A stretch of 64,000 nt of DNA, taken from positions 1 through 64,000 of the forward strand of contig NZ_PYYB01000006.1 of NCBI RefSeq assembly GCF_003044185.1, read 5' to 3'. The position numbers and the translations under genes were made by a program. This document shows, in pieces, positions 48,862 to 57,113 of the stretch. The notes below the pieces were generated by a model. It was not told the DNA's origin and made no database searches. It saw nothing but the letters and a program-made list of their open reading frames with translations. Within the stretch, counting starts at the first letter, position 1; every line of letters starts with the position of its first letter. This DNA comes from Paraconexibacter algicola. Lineage in GTDB: Bacteria > Actinomycetota > Thermoleophilia > Solirubrobacterales > Solirubrobacteraceae.

Positions 48862-49745
48862 CCGCGGTCCCGCCCGCCGAGGTCGCGATCGACGAGGCGC
48901 TCGTCCGGGGTCTGCTGCGCGCGCAGCACCCCGGGCTCGCCGAGCGTCCGCTGCGCCACGCGGGATCGGGCTGGGACAACGAGCTGTGGCGCCTGGGCGA
49001 CGACCTCGTCGTGCGGCTGCCGCGCCGCGCCCTGGGCGCGACGCTCGTCGAGCACGAGCAGCGCTGGCTGCCGCAGCTCGCCGATCGCCTCGGCGTGCCC
49101 GTGCCGGTCCCGCGTCATCTCGGCGAGCCCGCCCCCGGCTACCCCTGGCGCTGGCACGTCGCCCCGTGGCTGCCCGGCAGCACCGCCGACCGGCGGCCGC
49201 TGTCCGCCGCCGGGGCACGGCGGCTCGGGGCGGTCCTCGCGCGCCTGCACGTCGCGGCCCCGCCGGACGCGCCGGCCAACCCGCACCGCGACGGGCACGT
49301 CGCCCGGCGGCCCGCGCCGCTGCCGCTCCTCGCCGCGGCCGGCGGTCCCGCGCCGGGGACCGACACCGGGGCGCTCGCGCGGGTCTGGGAGCGCGCCTGC
49401 GCCGCACCGCCCGCGCCGGGATGCCACTGGATCCACGGGGACGTGCACGTCCGCAACGTCCTCACCGGCCCCGACGGCGACCTCGCCGCGGTCCTCGACT
49501 GGGGGGACCTCTGCGCGGGCGACCCGGCCGTCGACCTCTCCGCCCGGTGGACGACCGTCCCGGCGGCGCACGAGGCCGCGTTCCTGGCGGCCTACGGGCC
49601 GGTCGATCCGGCGCTCGAGGACCGGGCGCGCGGCTGGGCGCTGGTGTTCGCGACGATCGTGCACGTCGCGCACCGCGACGACGATCCGGCGTTCGCCGCC
49701 GTCGCACGCGCCACCCTCACGCGGCTGGCCGCCGCCCGGGACTGA
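48858..49745 (+). CDS. Aminoglycoside-phosphotransferase-family kinase, probable CTG start
   Basis: 295 residues if read from CTG 48858, whose CTGA overlaps the gatB stop as ATGA or GTGA does elsewhere here. No ATG, GTG or TTG is available in frame between the gatB region and the Gly loop (GSGWDNELWRLGDDLVVRLPRR). The kinase core is intact: CHWIHGDVHVRNVLTG with the catalytic Asp and Asn, and AVLDWGDLCAGDPAVDLS with the metal-binding Asp. APH-like proteins phosphorylate small alcohols or antibiotics; the substrate here is unknown, and resistance should not be assumed. The downstream GTG inside LVVRL would remove the nucleotide loop. Confidence 0.8.
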   Translation: MTAVPPAEVAIDEALVRGLLRAQHPGLAERPLRHAGSGWDNELWRLGDDLVVRLPRRALGATLVEHEQRWLPQLADRLGVPVPVPRHLGEPAPGYPWRWHVAPWLPGSTADRRPLSAAGARRLGAVLARLHVAAPPDAPANPHRDGHVARRPAPLPLLAAAGGPAPGTDTGALARVWERACAAPPAPGCHWIHGDVHVRNVLTGPDGDLAAVLDWGDLCAGDPAVDLSARWTTVPAAHEAAFLAAYGPVDPALEDRARGWALVFATIVHVAHRDDDPAFAAVARATLTRLAAARD

Positions 49746-49836
49746 CCCAGGTCCGCGCCGGCCGCCGCGCGGCCTGCCGCCACCGGTGCACGTGGCGCGG
49801 GCGCGCCAGGGGCGTGACGCGCCCGGCCGCGGGGCG

Positions 49837-49842
49837 TACCAT
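49837..49842 (+). promoter_or_regulatory. -10 element TACCAT
   Basis: Six nt before the ATG at 49849. Confidence 0.5.
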
Positions 49843-49848
49843 CGGGAC

Positions 49849-50073
49849 ATGTCACGACTCGTCCGCATGGACCGCACCGGCCACACCACCCTCGCCGAGT
49901 GGACCGCGACCGACGAGGCCGCGATCGAGGCGGCCGCGACCGCCTTCCGCGCCGAGCTCGACCGCGGCTACTACGCGATCGTCTCGACCGGGGAGGGGCA
50001 CGCCGAGCAGGTCCGCGAGCTGCCGATCGACGCCGACCTCGTGATCATGCGCCTGCCGATCTCCGGCGGGTGA
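49849..50073 (+). CDS. Small conserved-looking protein, unknown
   Basis: 74 residues from ATG 49849, chosen because of the TACCAT 6 nt upstream. Pattern: SRLVRMDRTGHTTLAEW, then a helix (AAIEAAATAFRAEL), YYAIVSTGEGHAEQVRELP and DADLVIMRLPISGG, an alpha/beta mini-fold of the size and style of ubiquitin-like or phage-head-associated small proteins. I do not recognise a family. It overlaps the next gene by 4 bp (GTGA). Confidence 0.65.
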   Translation: MSRLVRMDRTGHTTLAEWTATDEAAIEAAATAFRAELDRGYYAIVSTGEGHAEQVRELPIDADLVIMRLPISGG

Positions 50074-50726
50074 GCACCTCCGCGAAGCCCGCCGACGCCG
50101 TCCTCCCGGAGACGGCGTCCGTCTCGTGGCGCCCGCGGGTCGACGAGCGACAGCTCCGCCGCCGCGGGCACGGCTGGACGCTCTCGACGCTCGGCTACGT
50201 GATCCCGTTCACCGTCACCGGGATCGTGCTGCTGCTCGTCGAGCCGCTCACCGCGCCGGTGGCGCTGATGGCGTTCGCCCAGGGCTGGATCATCCCCGAG
50301 CTCTACGCGCAGCGCGGGGCGAACGTCGTGCGGCCCAAGCGGCGCGCGGCCGACGGCCCGGAGCGCACCGCGCTCGGCCTCCTCGGCGACCTCGTCGGGC
50401 ACGAGGCCCGCGAGCTGCACGCCCGGACCGGCCTCGTGCTCGAGCGTGGGCGTCTCGGCGTCTGGCTGCTGGGGGAGGGCGGGGCGCTCCTGGTCCGCGA
50501 CCGCGGCCGGCGCGTGCACTGCTACTGCATCCGGGTCAACCACCCGGACCTGCCGTCCGCCGACCGGATCTCGCACCTGCTGCTGGCGCTGCGCGAGGAC
50601 GAGGCGGGGTTCGCGACCGTCGCCAACCACTCGTTCTCCGGGGCCCGCTGGCGGGTGCGCCGCCGGATCCCGGCGCCGATGCGGCCGGCGCTCGACGCCG
50701 CCGGCGCGATCGCCCGCGCGCACTGA
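50070..50726 (+). CDS. Membrane protein with two helices and soluble domain, unknown
   Basis: 218 residues from GTG 50070, coupled to the preceding small gene. Two adjacent membrane helices at about 45-85 (TLGYVIPFTVTGIVLLLVEPLTAPVALMAFAQGW) are followed by a cytoplasmic domain of about 130 residues (LGLLGDLVGHEARELHARTGLVLERGRLGVWLLGEGGALLVRD ... HSFSGARWRVRRRI). Pairing with the small protein suggests a shared role. Family not recognised. Confidence 0.65.
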   Translation: MSTSAKPADAVLPETASVSWRPRVDERQLRRRGHGWTLSTLGYVIPFTVTGIVLLLVEPLTAPVALMAFAQGWIIPELYAQRGANVVRPKRRAADGPERTALGLLGDLVGHEARELHARTGLVLERGRLGVWLLGEGGALLVRDRGRRVHCYCIRVNHPDLPSADRISHLLLALREDEAGFATVANHSFSGARWRVRRRIPAPMRPALDAAGAIARAH

Positions 50727-50824
50727 CGCGGCGACGGCGTTCGACCGCAGGGCGAAGGACACCGCAGGGATTCCCGACCGGCTGCCCATGCCGCTGAGAG
50801 CGGGGTCCCGGCACCATGCTGTCC

Positions 50825-50998
50825 ATGACCTCCAGCAGCCACGCCAACGCGATCAGCCGGCTCCAGCTGCTGGCGATCACCGAGCAGCAGGACCGCTCGC
50901 CGTACGCGCCGAAGATCCGGCGCTACCGGCTCGCGAAGCTCGCCAGCACCCGGCCGGCCGGTGACACCCGGCAGGGCGCTGACCGACGCGAGCACTGA
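50825..50998 (+). CDS. Small basic protein, unknown
   Basis: 57 residues from ATG 50825 (or 60 from 50816). Almost every third position is G or C, which supports coding. Sequence is polar and basic (YAPKIRRYRLAKLASTRPAG) without membrane helices. CACCAT 7 nt before the ATG resembles the leaderless -10 but lacks the first T. No family recognised. Confidence 0.4.
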   Translation: MTSSSHANAISRLQLLAITEQQDRSPYAPKIRRYRLAKLASTRPAGDTRQGADRREH

Positions 50999-51115
50999 CC
51001 GCTCTCTCCTCCTGAGGGTGTTGTGGGCCGACCATGGGCCCGCCGTGACGATGATGGGGATCGGCGTCACGGCGGGCCCCGGCCCGTTCCCGAGAGGCCG
51101 GGGGGAGCCGCGTAG

Positions 51116-51121
51116 TACCCT
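51116..51121 (+). promoter_or_regulatory. -10 element TACCCT
   Basis: Six nt before the ATG at 51128. Confidence 0.55.
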
Positions 51122-51127
51122 CGATCC

Positions 51128-51298
51128 ATGTCCGAGTCCCGCAGTTCGCTGAAGCAGCGTGCACTCGCGATCCTCGTCCTCGCGGTCGCTGCCTGGGTCC
51201 TCTTCAAGATCGTGATCGGGATCGTCGCGGGCGTCGCCACGATGCTCGCCGTGGTCCTCGCGCTCGTCGCCGTCGTCTGGGCGCTGCGGACCCTCTGA
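51128..51298 (+). CDS. Small two-helix membrane protein
   Basis: 56 residues: ESRSSLKQR, then two hydrophobic stretches (ALAILVLAVAAWVLFKIVIG and VAGVATMLAVVLALVAVVWAL). A perfect TACCCT lies 6 nt before the ATG, and wobble positions are almost all G or C. The zinc-ribbon membrane protein follows 13 nt later and is probably co-transcribed. Function unknown. Confidence 0.65.
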   Translation: MSESRSSLKQRALAILVLAVAAWVLFKIVIGIVAGVATMLAVVLALVAVVWALRTL

Positions 51299-51311
51299 CC
51301 CGGAGGATCGC

Positions 51312-51590
51312 GTGGGCGGCAGCATCTACATCTTCCTCGCGGTCGCCTTCGGCATCGCGACCGCGGTGATCGGCCGCACGAAGGGCAGCTCGGTGACGCT
51401 GTGGTTCATGATCGGGGCGATCGTGCCCGGGATCGGGCTGCTCGTCGCGATGGCCTACCGCAACGACGGGGAGGAGCCGCGGCGGCCGTGCCCGCGTTGC
51501 GGCCGCGAGTGCATGCTGCACGACGCGCTGTGCGTCGGCTGCGGCAACGAGCTCGACTACACGACCGAGGTCTCGGCGGCCACGCGCTGA
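51312..51590 (+). CDS. Membrane protein with C-terminal zinc ribbon
   Basis: 92 residues from GTG 51312. Two N-terminal helices (IYIFLAVAFGIATAVIG and LWFMIGAIVPGIGLLVAMAY) precede a zinc-ribbon pair CPRCGRECM ... CVGCGNEL (C-x2-C-x9-C-x2-C type). The helices plus ribbon suggest a small membrane adaptor. Function unknown. Confidence 0.75.
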   Translation: MGGSIYIFLAVAFGIATAVIGRTKGSSVTLWFMIGAIVPGIGLLVAMAYRNDGEEPRRPCPRCGRECMLHDALCVGCGNELDYTTEVSAATR

Positions 51591-51630
51591 AGCGCGCCGT
51601 GCGGGGCGCGGCGACGCCCAAACCCGTTGG

Positions 51631-51669
51631 TACACTCGTCGCTCTGAGAGCCGCCCCGGTGCGGCTCTC
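51631..51669 (+). promoter_or_regulatory. ilvB promoter and leader hairpin
   Basis: TACACT (51631-51636) is the likely -10. A perfect 9-bp stem GAGAGCCGC (51646-51654) / GCGGCTCTC (51661-51669) begins just after the predicted start of the RNA. It is not followed by a T-run. A 5-codon ORF (ATG 51695, MSEGG) ends inside the ilvB ribosome-binding site. An attenuator is possible, but no branched-chain-residue leader peptide is seen. Confidence 0.45.
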
Positions 51670-51719
51670 GTCATCTCATCGAGTCCCGCGAGTCATGTCG
51701 GAAGGAGGTTGAGCGCAGC

Positions 51720-53396
51720 ATGCGTGCAGTTGACGCAGTGATGGAGTGCTTGAAGGCAGAGGGCGTCGAGGTCGTATTCGGGCTTCCCGGCGGCGCCAAC
51801 ATCCCGACGTACGACGCCCTGTACGACGCCGGGATCCGCCACGTCCTCGTCCGCCACGAGGCGGGCGGCGGCCACGCGGCCGAGGGCTACGCCAAGGCGA
51901 CCGGAAGGGTCGGCGTGTCCCTGGGCACCAGCGGCCCGGGCGCGACGAACCTGATCACGCCGATCGTCGACGCGATGATGGACTCGGTCCCCGTCGTCTT
52001 CATCACCGGTCAGGTCCGCACCGAGCTGCTCGGCACCGACGGCTTCCAGGAGGCCGACGTCATGGGCATGACCATGCCCGGCGTCAAGCACTCGATCATG
52101 ATCACCCACCCGACGGAGATCCCGCGGGCGCTGCACGAGGCGTTCTACCTCGCGCGCACCGGCCGCCCGGGCCCCGTCGTCGTGGACATCCCGACCGACC
52201 TCTCGCGCGTGGACATCCCGTACGAGCCGGTCACCGACGTGCGCCTGCCGGGCTACCAGCCCAACACCGAGGGCAACACCAAGCAGATCCGGCAGGCCGC
52301 CAAGGCGCTCGCCGCCGCGCGCCGTCCCGTGATCTACGCGGGTGGCGGCGTCGTCAACGCGAACGCCAGCGAGGAGCTCCGCGCGCTCGTGCGGGCCGAC
52401 CGCTTCCCGTGCACCTGCACGCTGATGGGCCTCGGGGCGTTCCCGGCGCCCGACCCGCAGTGGCTCGGCATGCTCGGCATGCACGGGACCCGCGCGGCGA
52501 ACTACGCGATGGACGAGGCGGACCTCATCTGCTGCGTCGGCGCCCGGTTCGACGACCGGATCACCGGCAAGCTCAGCGAGTTCGCCCCGCGCGCGAAGTT
52601 CATCCACATCGACATCGATCCCGCGGAGATCAGCAAGAACATCCCCGCGCACATCCCGATCGTCGGGGACTGCAAGTCGGTCCTGGCGAAGCTCGTCGAG
52701 GAGTACCGCGCGCTGGACGCCGACAGCGGCCGGCTGGACGAGTGGAACGGCCGGATCGAGGAGTGGAAGACCCGCTACCCGCTGCGCTACGACGACAGCG
52801 AGGGCACGGAGATCAAGCCGCAGCGGCTGATCCAGGCGGTCTACGAGGCCACCGGCGGCGACGCGATCATCACGTCCGACGTCGGCCAGCACCAGATGTG
52901 GACGGCCCAGTACTACGACTTCCCGGAGCCGCGGCGCTGGATCAACTCCGGTGGCCTGGGCACGATGGGCTTCGGCCTGCCGGCCGCGATGGGCGCGGCG
53001 ATCGGGTGCCCGGACAAGACCGTCGTCTGCATCTCCGGTGACGGGTCGATCCAGATGAACGCCCAGGAGCTCGCGACCTGCGCCCAGGAGGGCATCCCGG
53101 TCAAGGTCGTGATCTCCAACAACGGCTACCTCGGCATGGTCCGCCAGTGGCAGGAGCTGTTCTGGGACCGCCGCTACTCGCAGGTCGACCTCGGCCAGTT
53201 CCCGGACTTCGTGAAGCTCGCGGAGGCCTACGGCTGCCACGGCGTGCGCCTGACCGACAAGACCACGCTCGTCGACGACCTGAAGGCGGCCTTCGCGGTC
53301 CCCGGCCCGGTCGTGGTCGACGCGCGCGTCACCGCCGAGGAGAACGTCTACCCGATGATCGCCCCGGGCGCCGCGGCGCGGGACATGGTGGGCTGA
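51720..53396 (+). CDS. ilvB: Acetolactate synthase large subunit
   Basis: 558 residues. First common step of Val/Leu/Ile synthesis, TPP-dependent. The catalytic Glu is E47 in VRHEAGGGHAAEGYA, GTSGPGATNLITP follows, and the TPP-binding GDGSIQMNAQELAT ... SNNGYLGMVRQWQELFW is near 438-478. Unlike most genes in the window it has a strong Shine-Dalgarno sequence (GAAGGAGGT, 10 nt before the ATG) and a leader of about 75 nt. It is followed by ilvN after 3 nt; ilvC is not in the window. Confidence 0.97.
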   Translation: MRAVDAVMECLKAEGVEVVFGLPGGANIPTYDALYDAGIRHVLVRHEAGGGHAAEGYAKATGRVGVSLGTSGPGATNLITPIVDAMMDSVPVVFITGQVRTELLGTDGFQEADVMGMTMPGVKHSIMITHPTEIPRALHEAFYLARTGRPGPVVVDIPTDLSRVDIPYEPVTDVRLPGYQPNTEGNTKQIRQAAKALAAARRPVIYAGGGVVNANASEELRALVRADRFPCTCTLMGLGAFPAPDPQWLGMLGMHGTRAANYAMDEADLICCVGARFDDRITGKLSEFAPRAKFIHIDIDPAEISKNIPAHIPIVGDCKSVLAKLVEEYRALDADSGRLDEWNGRIEEWKTRYPLRYDDSEGTEIKPQRLIQAVYEATGGDAIITSDVGQHQMWTAQYYDFPEPRRWINSGGLGTMGFGLPAAMGAAIGCPDKTVVCISGDGSIQMNAQELATCAQEGIPVKVVISNNGYLGMVRQWQELFWDRRYSQVDLGQFPDFVKLAEAYGCHGVRLTDKTTLVDDLKAAFAVPGPVVVDARVTAEENVYPMIAPGAAARDMVG

Positions 53397-53399
53397 GCG

Positions 53400-53960
53400 A
53401 TGGGTGAGCCCGGAACCAAGGACCAGCTGCTGAGCCTCGAGGAGCTCGAGGCCAGTGGCGGCCTGATGACGGGGCGCAAGCACGTCCTGTCGATCCTCGT
53501 CGAGAACAAGCCCGGCGTCCTGACCCGCATCGCGGGCCTGTTCGCCCGGCGCGGGTTCAACATCGACACGCTGACCGTCGGCCCCACGGACGACGACCAG
53601 ATCTCGCGCGTGACGCTCACCGTCGACGGGGCGCTGCACCCGATCGACCAGGTCACCAAGCAGCTGCACAAGCTCATCAACGTGCTGAAGATCCGCGACC
53701 TCGAGCCGGCCGACACGGTCGCCCGCGAGCTCGCGCTCTTCAAGGTCGCCGCCGACGGCACCGCGCGCGCCGAGGTGCTGCAGATCTGCGAGATCTTCCG
53801 CGGCAAGGTCGTGGACGTCGGCAAGCGGTCGATCATCATCGAGATCACCGGCACGACCGACAAGGTCGCGGCGTTCGAGCGGATGGTCCGCCCGTTCGGC
53901 CTGATCGAGATGATGCGCACGGGCGAGATCGCCATCGCGCGCGGCCGCCAGGAGACCTAG
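53400..53960 (+). CDS. ilvN: Acetolactate synthase small (regulatory) subunit
   Basis: 186 residues from ATG 53400; an internal ATG at 53466 (MTGRKHVLSILVENKPGVLTRIAGLFARRG) would give the more usual length of about 164. The N-terminal ACT domain binds valine for feedback inhibition; the C-terminal IlvN domain (FKVAADGTARAEVLQICEIFRGKVVDVG ... FGLIEMMRTGEIAIARG) is complete. It stimulates the large subunit. The 22-residue polar N-terminal extension is unusual but in frame. Confidence 0.95.
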   Translation: MGEPGTKDQLLSLEELEASGGLMTGRKHVLSILVENKPGVLTRIAGLFARRGFNIDTLTVGPTDDDQISRVTLTVDGALHPIDQVTKQLHKLINVLKIRDLEPADTVARELALFKVAADGTARAEVLQICEIFRGKVVDVGKRSIIIEITGTTDKVAAFERMVRPFGLIEMMRTGEIAIARGRQET

Positions 53961-54012
53961 TCCCGCGGCCCGGTCGGGTCGGGGGCCCGCCCCGACCCGC
54001 CTGAACGTGACC

Positions 54013-54034
54013 GTTCACCAGGCATTCACCGCGG
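54013..54034 (+). promoter_or_regulatory. PHO-box-like direct repeat before phoX
   Basis: Two contiguous 11-bp units, GTTCACCAGGC and ATTCACCGCGG, share TTCACC at the same register. This is the arrangement described for Streptomyces PhoP binding sites (11-nt units with GTTCACC). It ends 16 bp before a GATGCT hexamer that lies 6 nt from the phoX ATG, where an activator would contact RNA polymerase. Confidence 0.6.
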
Positions 54035-54062
54035 CCCCGGGCCGCGGTGGGATGCTGGCCCC

Positions 54063-55598
54063 ATGCCGCACGTCGTCGACCGGCGCGGGTTCCTCCGCGG
54101 GACCGCGCTCACCATGGGAGCCCTGGCGATGGGACCCGCGTTCTGGAAGCAGGCGCTGGCCCAGTCGCCCGCGACCCCGGGCGTCGGACCGTACGGGCCG
54201 CTCGGCGCGGCCGACCCGCTGGGGATCGCGCTGCCGCAGGGCTTCTCCTCGCGCCTGATCGCCGCGGCGGGAACCCCGGTCCTCGGAACCACCTACGTGT
54301 GGCCGCCGTTCCCCGACGGCGCCGCCACGTTCGCGCAGCCCGACGGCGGCTACGTCCTGACCGTCAACTCGGAGATCCCCGCCGTCGGCGGCGTCTCCTC
54401 GGTCTCCTTCGACCGCGACGGCCGCGTCACCGGCGCCCGCCGGATCCTCGCGAACACGAGCACGAACTGCGGTGGCGGCTCGACGCCGTGGGGGACGTGG
54501 CTCTCCTGCGAGGAGATCGACACCGGCCGCGTCTGGGAGTGCGACCCGCTCGGCGCCCAGCGCGCCGTCGTGCGGCCCGCACTGGGCGTCTTCACCCACG
54601 AGGCGGCGGTCGTCGACCCGGTCGGCAAGCGCCTCTACATGACCGAGGACGAGGGCGACTCCGGCTTCTACCGCTTCACCCCCGACCGCTACCCCGACCT
54701 GTCCGCGGGGATCCTCGAGATCGCCACGCCGGGCCGGGGCGAGACGATCCGCTGGGTGCCGGTCCCCGACCCGCTGTTCCAGCGCGGCACCCCGACCCGC
54801 CGGCAGGTGCCCGAGAGCCTGAAGTTCCAGCGCGGCGAGGGCATGTGGTTCGACACCGGGGTCGTGTACTTCACCTCGACCCGCGACGACCGCGTCTGGG
54901 CGTACGAGTGCGCGACCGAGCGGCTCGCGCTGCTCTACGACGGGGTCGCGATCGGTCCGCAGGCGCCGCTGAAGGACCCGGACGCGATCTGCGTCCACGC
55001 CCCGTCCGGGGACCTCTTCGTCGGGGAGGACGCCGACGACCTCCAGGTCGTCCTCGTGACCGCGCAGCGCGAGGTCGCGCCGTTCCTGCAGCTCAGCGGG
55101 CCGCTGCACGGCGCCGAGACCGAGATCGCGGGCGTGACCTTCGACCCGTCGGGCCGGCGGCTGTACTTCAGCTCGCAGCGCGGCGGCGTCGCGACCGGCA
55201 TGACGTTCGAGGTCACCGGCCCGTTCCGGGCGCCGGCGAGCCCGTCCAGTGCGCTGCCGCCCTCGATGACCGGGCCGGTCCCGCTCGCCGTGCGCGCCAA
55301 GCCCGCCGCCCGCGTCGCGACGGTGCGCCGCGACGGGCTGCTCGTCAGCGTCGACGCGGACCGCCCCGGCACGTACGCGGTCCGGCTCGTCGCGCGCGTC
55401 GGCGGCCGCACGGTCACCCTCGCCACCGCGCGCCGGACCGTCACGGCGGCGGGCACCTTCCGCGTGCGGGCCCGCGTGCCGGAGCAGGCGCGCGCCACGC
55501 TGGCGCGGCTGCGCGCCCGCCGGACCGAGGCGCAGATCGTCGTGACGACGGGCCGCCGCAGGGCGACGCGCCCGATCGAGCTGACGCGCGCCGCCTGA
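54063..55598 (+). CDS. phoX: PhoX-family (DUF839) Tat-exported phosphatase
   Basis: 511 residues. A twin-arginine signal (DRRGFLRGTALTMGALAMGPAFW, residues 6-28) precedes a beta-propeller with the family blocks NCGGGSTPWGTWLSCEE, FTHEAAVVDP, LYMTEDEGDSGFYRFTP, and KDPDAICVHAPSGDLFVGED ... GVTFDPSGRRLYFSSQRGG. PhoX enzymes are Ca/Fe-dependent alkaline phosphatases exported folded. The C-terminal 90 residues form an extra Ig-like, Arg/Thr-rich domain. The PHO-box-like repeat upstream supports phosphate-starvation control. Confidence 0.87.
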   Translation: MPHVVDRRGFLRGTALTMGALAMGPAFWKQALAQSPATPGVGPYGPLGAADPLGIALPQGFSSRLIAAAGTPVLGTTYVWPPFPDGAATFAQPDGGYVLTVNSEIPAVGGVSSVSFDRDGRVTGARRILANTSTNCGGGSTPWGTWLSCEEIDTGRVWECDPLGAQRAVVRPALGVFTHEAAVVDPVGKRLYMTEDEGDSGFYRFTPDRYPDLSAGILEIATPGRGETIRWVPVPDPLFQRGTPTRRQVPESLKFQRGEGMWFDTGVVYFTSTRDDRVWAYECATERLALLYDGVAIGPQAPLKDPDAICVHAPSGDLFVGEDADDLQVVLVTAQREVAPFLQLSGPLHGAETEIAGVTFDPSGRRLYFSSQRGGVATGMTFEVTGPFRAPASPSSALPPSMTGPVPLAVRAKPAARVATVRRDGLLVSVDADRPGTYAVRLVARVGGRTVTLATARRTVTAAGTFRVRARVPEQARATLARLRARRTEAQIVVTTGRRRATRPIELTRAA

Positions 55599-55600
55599 CC

Positions 55601-55622
55601 CGGGCCGCCGACGGCGGCCTTC
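55601..55622 (+). terminator. Hairpin after phoX
   Basis: GGCCGCC/GGCGGCC with a 3-nt loop followed by TTCT, just before the menF -10 element. Weak T-run. Confidence 0.4.
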
Positions 55623-55628
55623 TAGAAT
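55623..55628 (+). promoter_or_regulatory. -10 element TAGAAT of menF
   Basis: Nine nt before the ATG at 55638. Confidence 0.6.
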
Positions 55629-55637
55629 GTGCAGGGG

Positions 55638-57110
55638 ATGCGCACCGTCCTCGGCCACACCGCCACCGACACCGACGCGAGCCCCTTCCTGCCCGCCCCC
55701 GGCGATCGCGCGCGGCTGCAGCACCACCTCGAGATCGCCGGTCGCCGTGCCCGCACCGTCCGCAGTGGGGCGGTGCTCGCCGCCGCGACGTGGGCGCTGC
55801 CGCCGGACGTCGACCCGACCGGCACGGTCGTCGCCTCCCGCCGGTCCGGGGAGCCGTGGTTCGTGTTCGAGCAGCCCGACCGCGACGGCGCCGCGCTGAC
55901 CGCGCTCGGCTGCGCGGTGGCGCTCGAGGCCCACGGCGAGGACCGGTTCGCGGCCGTGGCCGCCCGCTGGCGGCGACTGGCCGCCGACGCCGTCTGCGAT
56001 CCGCGCGGGGACGGCCCGCGGGGCAGTGGCCCGGTCGCGGTCGGTGGGTTCTCCTTCGCGCCCGACGGGGGGCGCGCTCCGCACTGGGAGGGCTTCGCGC
56101 CCGCGTCGCTGCAGGTCCCGGAGGTCGCGATCGTCCGCCGTGGCGGCGACCTGCGGCTGACCGTCACCGCGCTCGTGCACGCCGACGACGACGTCGCCGA
56201 CGTGCTCGCCCGGCTCGACGCCCGGCTGCGGGAGCTGCGCGACGCGCCGCCGCCGGTGCTCGACCCGTCGCCCGTGTCACGGACCCGGGTGGCGAGCACG
56301 ATGCCGCCGGAGCACTACGAGGGCGCGGTGCAGCGGGCGGTCGAGCGGATCCGGGCGGGGCGCCTGCAGAAGGTCGTCCTCGCGCGCGAGGTGCAGGTGC
56401 ACACCGGTCCGGGCGCCGCCCCGCACGACCCGGGCGGCGTGCTGGGCGTCCTGCGCGACGCGTTCCCGTCCTGCTACATCGTCTGCGCCGGTCGCGGCGA
56501 CAGCGCGTTCCTCGCCGCGAGCCCGGAGCTGCTGATCCAGCGCGACGGCCTGCGCGCCGGGACGCTCGCGCTCGCGGGGTCGACGCGGCGCAGCGCCGAC
56601 CCGGCGGTCGACGACCACCTCGGCGAGGCGCTCCTGCGCTCGACCAAGGACCGCGAGGAGCAGGCGATCGTCACGCGCCGCATCGAGCGCACGCTCGCCC
56701 CGCACAGCGTCTGGGTGACGTCGGCAGAGGAGCCGATCGTCGTGAAGGTCGCGAACATCCAGCACCTCGGCACGCCGATCCGCGCGCAGCTCGCCTCGCA
56801 CGTCGGCGTGATCGAGCTGGCCGGGCTGCTGCACCCGACGCCCGCTGTCGGCGGCGAGCCGCTGCCCGTGGCCGCGCCGATGATCCCGGAGCTCGAGGGG
56901 TTCGACCGCGGCTGGTACGCCGGTCCGGTCGGCTGGGCGGACACGGGGGAGGACGGGGAGTTCTGCGTCGCGCTGCGCTCGGCGCTGCTGACCGGGGGCG
57001 TCGCGCGCTGCTTCGCCGGCGTCGGCGTGGTGCGCGACAGCGACCCGGCCGCCGAGCTGGCCGAGACCGAGATCAAGCTGCAGGCGCTGCTCCCGGTCCT
57101 CGCGCTCTGA
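55638..57110 (+). CDS. menF: Isochorismate synthase (menaquinone pathway)
   Basis: 490 residues from ATG 55638; GTG 55629 is in frame but would place the start against the -10. Chorismate-binding fold: SRTRVASTMPPEHYEGAVQRAVERIRAGRLQKVVLAREV, SPELLIQRDGL, LAGSTRRSADPAVD and EEPIVVKVANIQHLGTPIRAQL, ending ETEIKLQALLPVL. It makes isochorismate for MenD. Other anthranilate/isochorismate enzymes share the fold; the neighbouring men genes decide the call. Convergent with menD, 3 nt apart. Confidence 0.92.
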   Translation: MRTVLGHTATDTDASPFLPAPGDRARLQHHLEIAGRRARTVRSGAVLAAATWALPPDVDPTGTVVASRRSGEPWFVFEQPDRDGAALTALGCAVALEAHGEDRFAAVAARWRRLAADAVCDPRGDGPRGSGPVAVGGFSFAPDGGRAPHWEGFAPASLQVPEVAIVRRGGDLRLTVTALVHADDDVADVLARLDARLRELRDAPPPVLDPSPVSRTRVASTMPPEHYEGAVQRAVERIRAGRLQKVVLAREVQVHTGPGAAPHDPGGVLGVLRDAFPSCYIVCAGRGDSAFLAASPELLIQRDGLRAGTLALAGSTRRSADPAVDDHLGEALLRSTKDREEQAIVTRRIERTLAPHSVWVTSAEEPIVVKVANIQHLGTPIRAQLASHVGVIELAGLLHPTPAVGGEPLPVAAPMIPELEGFDRGWYAGPVGWADTGEDGEFCVALRSALLTGGVARCFAGVGVVRDSDPAAELAETEIKLQALLPVLAL

Positions 57111-57113
57111 CCG

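Noticed and set aside
51695-51712. Five-codon ORF MSEGG before ilvB as an attenuation leader peptide
   Set aside because: No branched-chain residues, and it overlaps the Shine-Dalgarno sequence; more likely chance.
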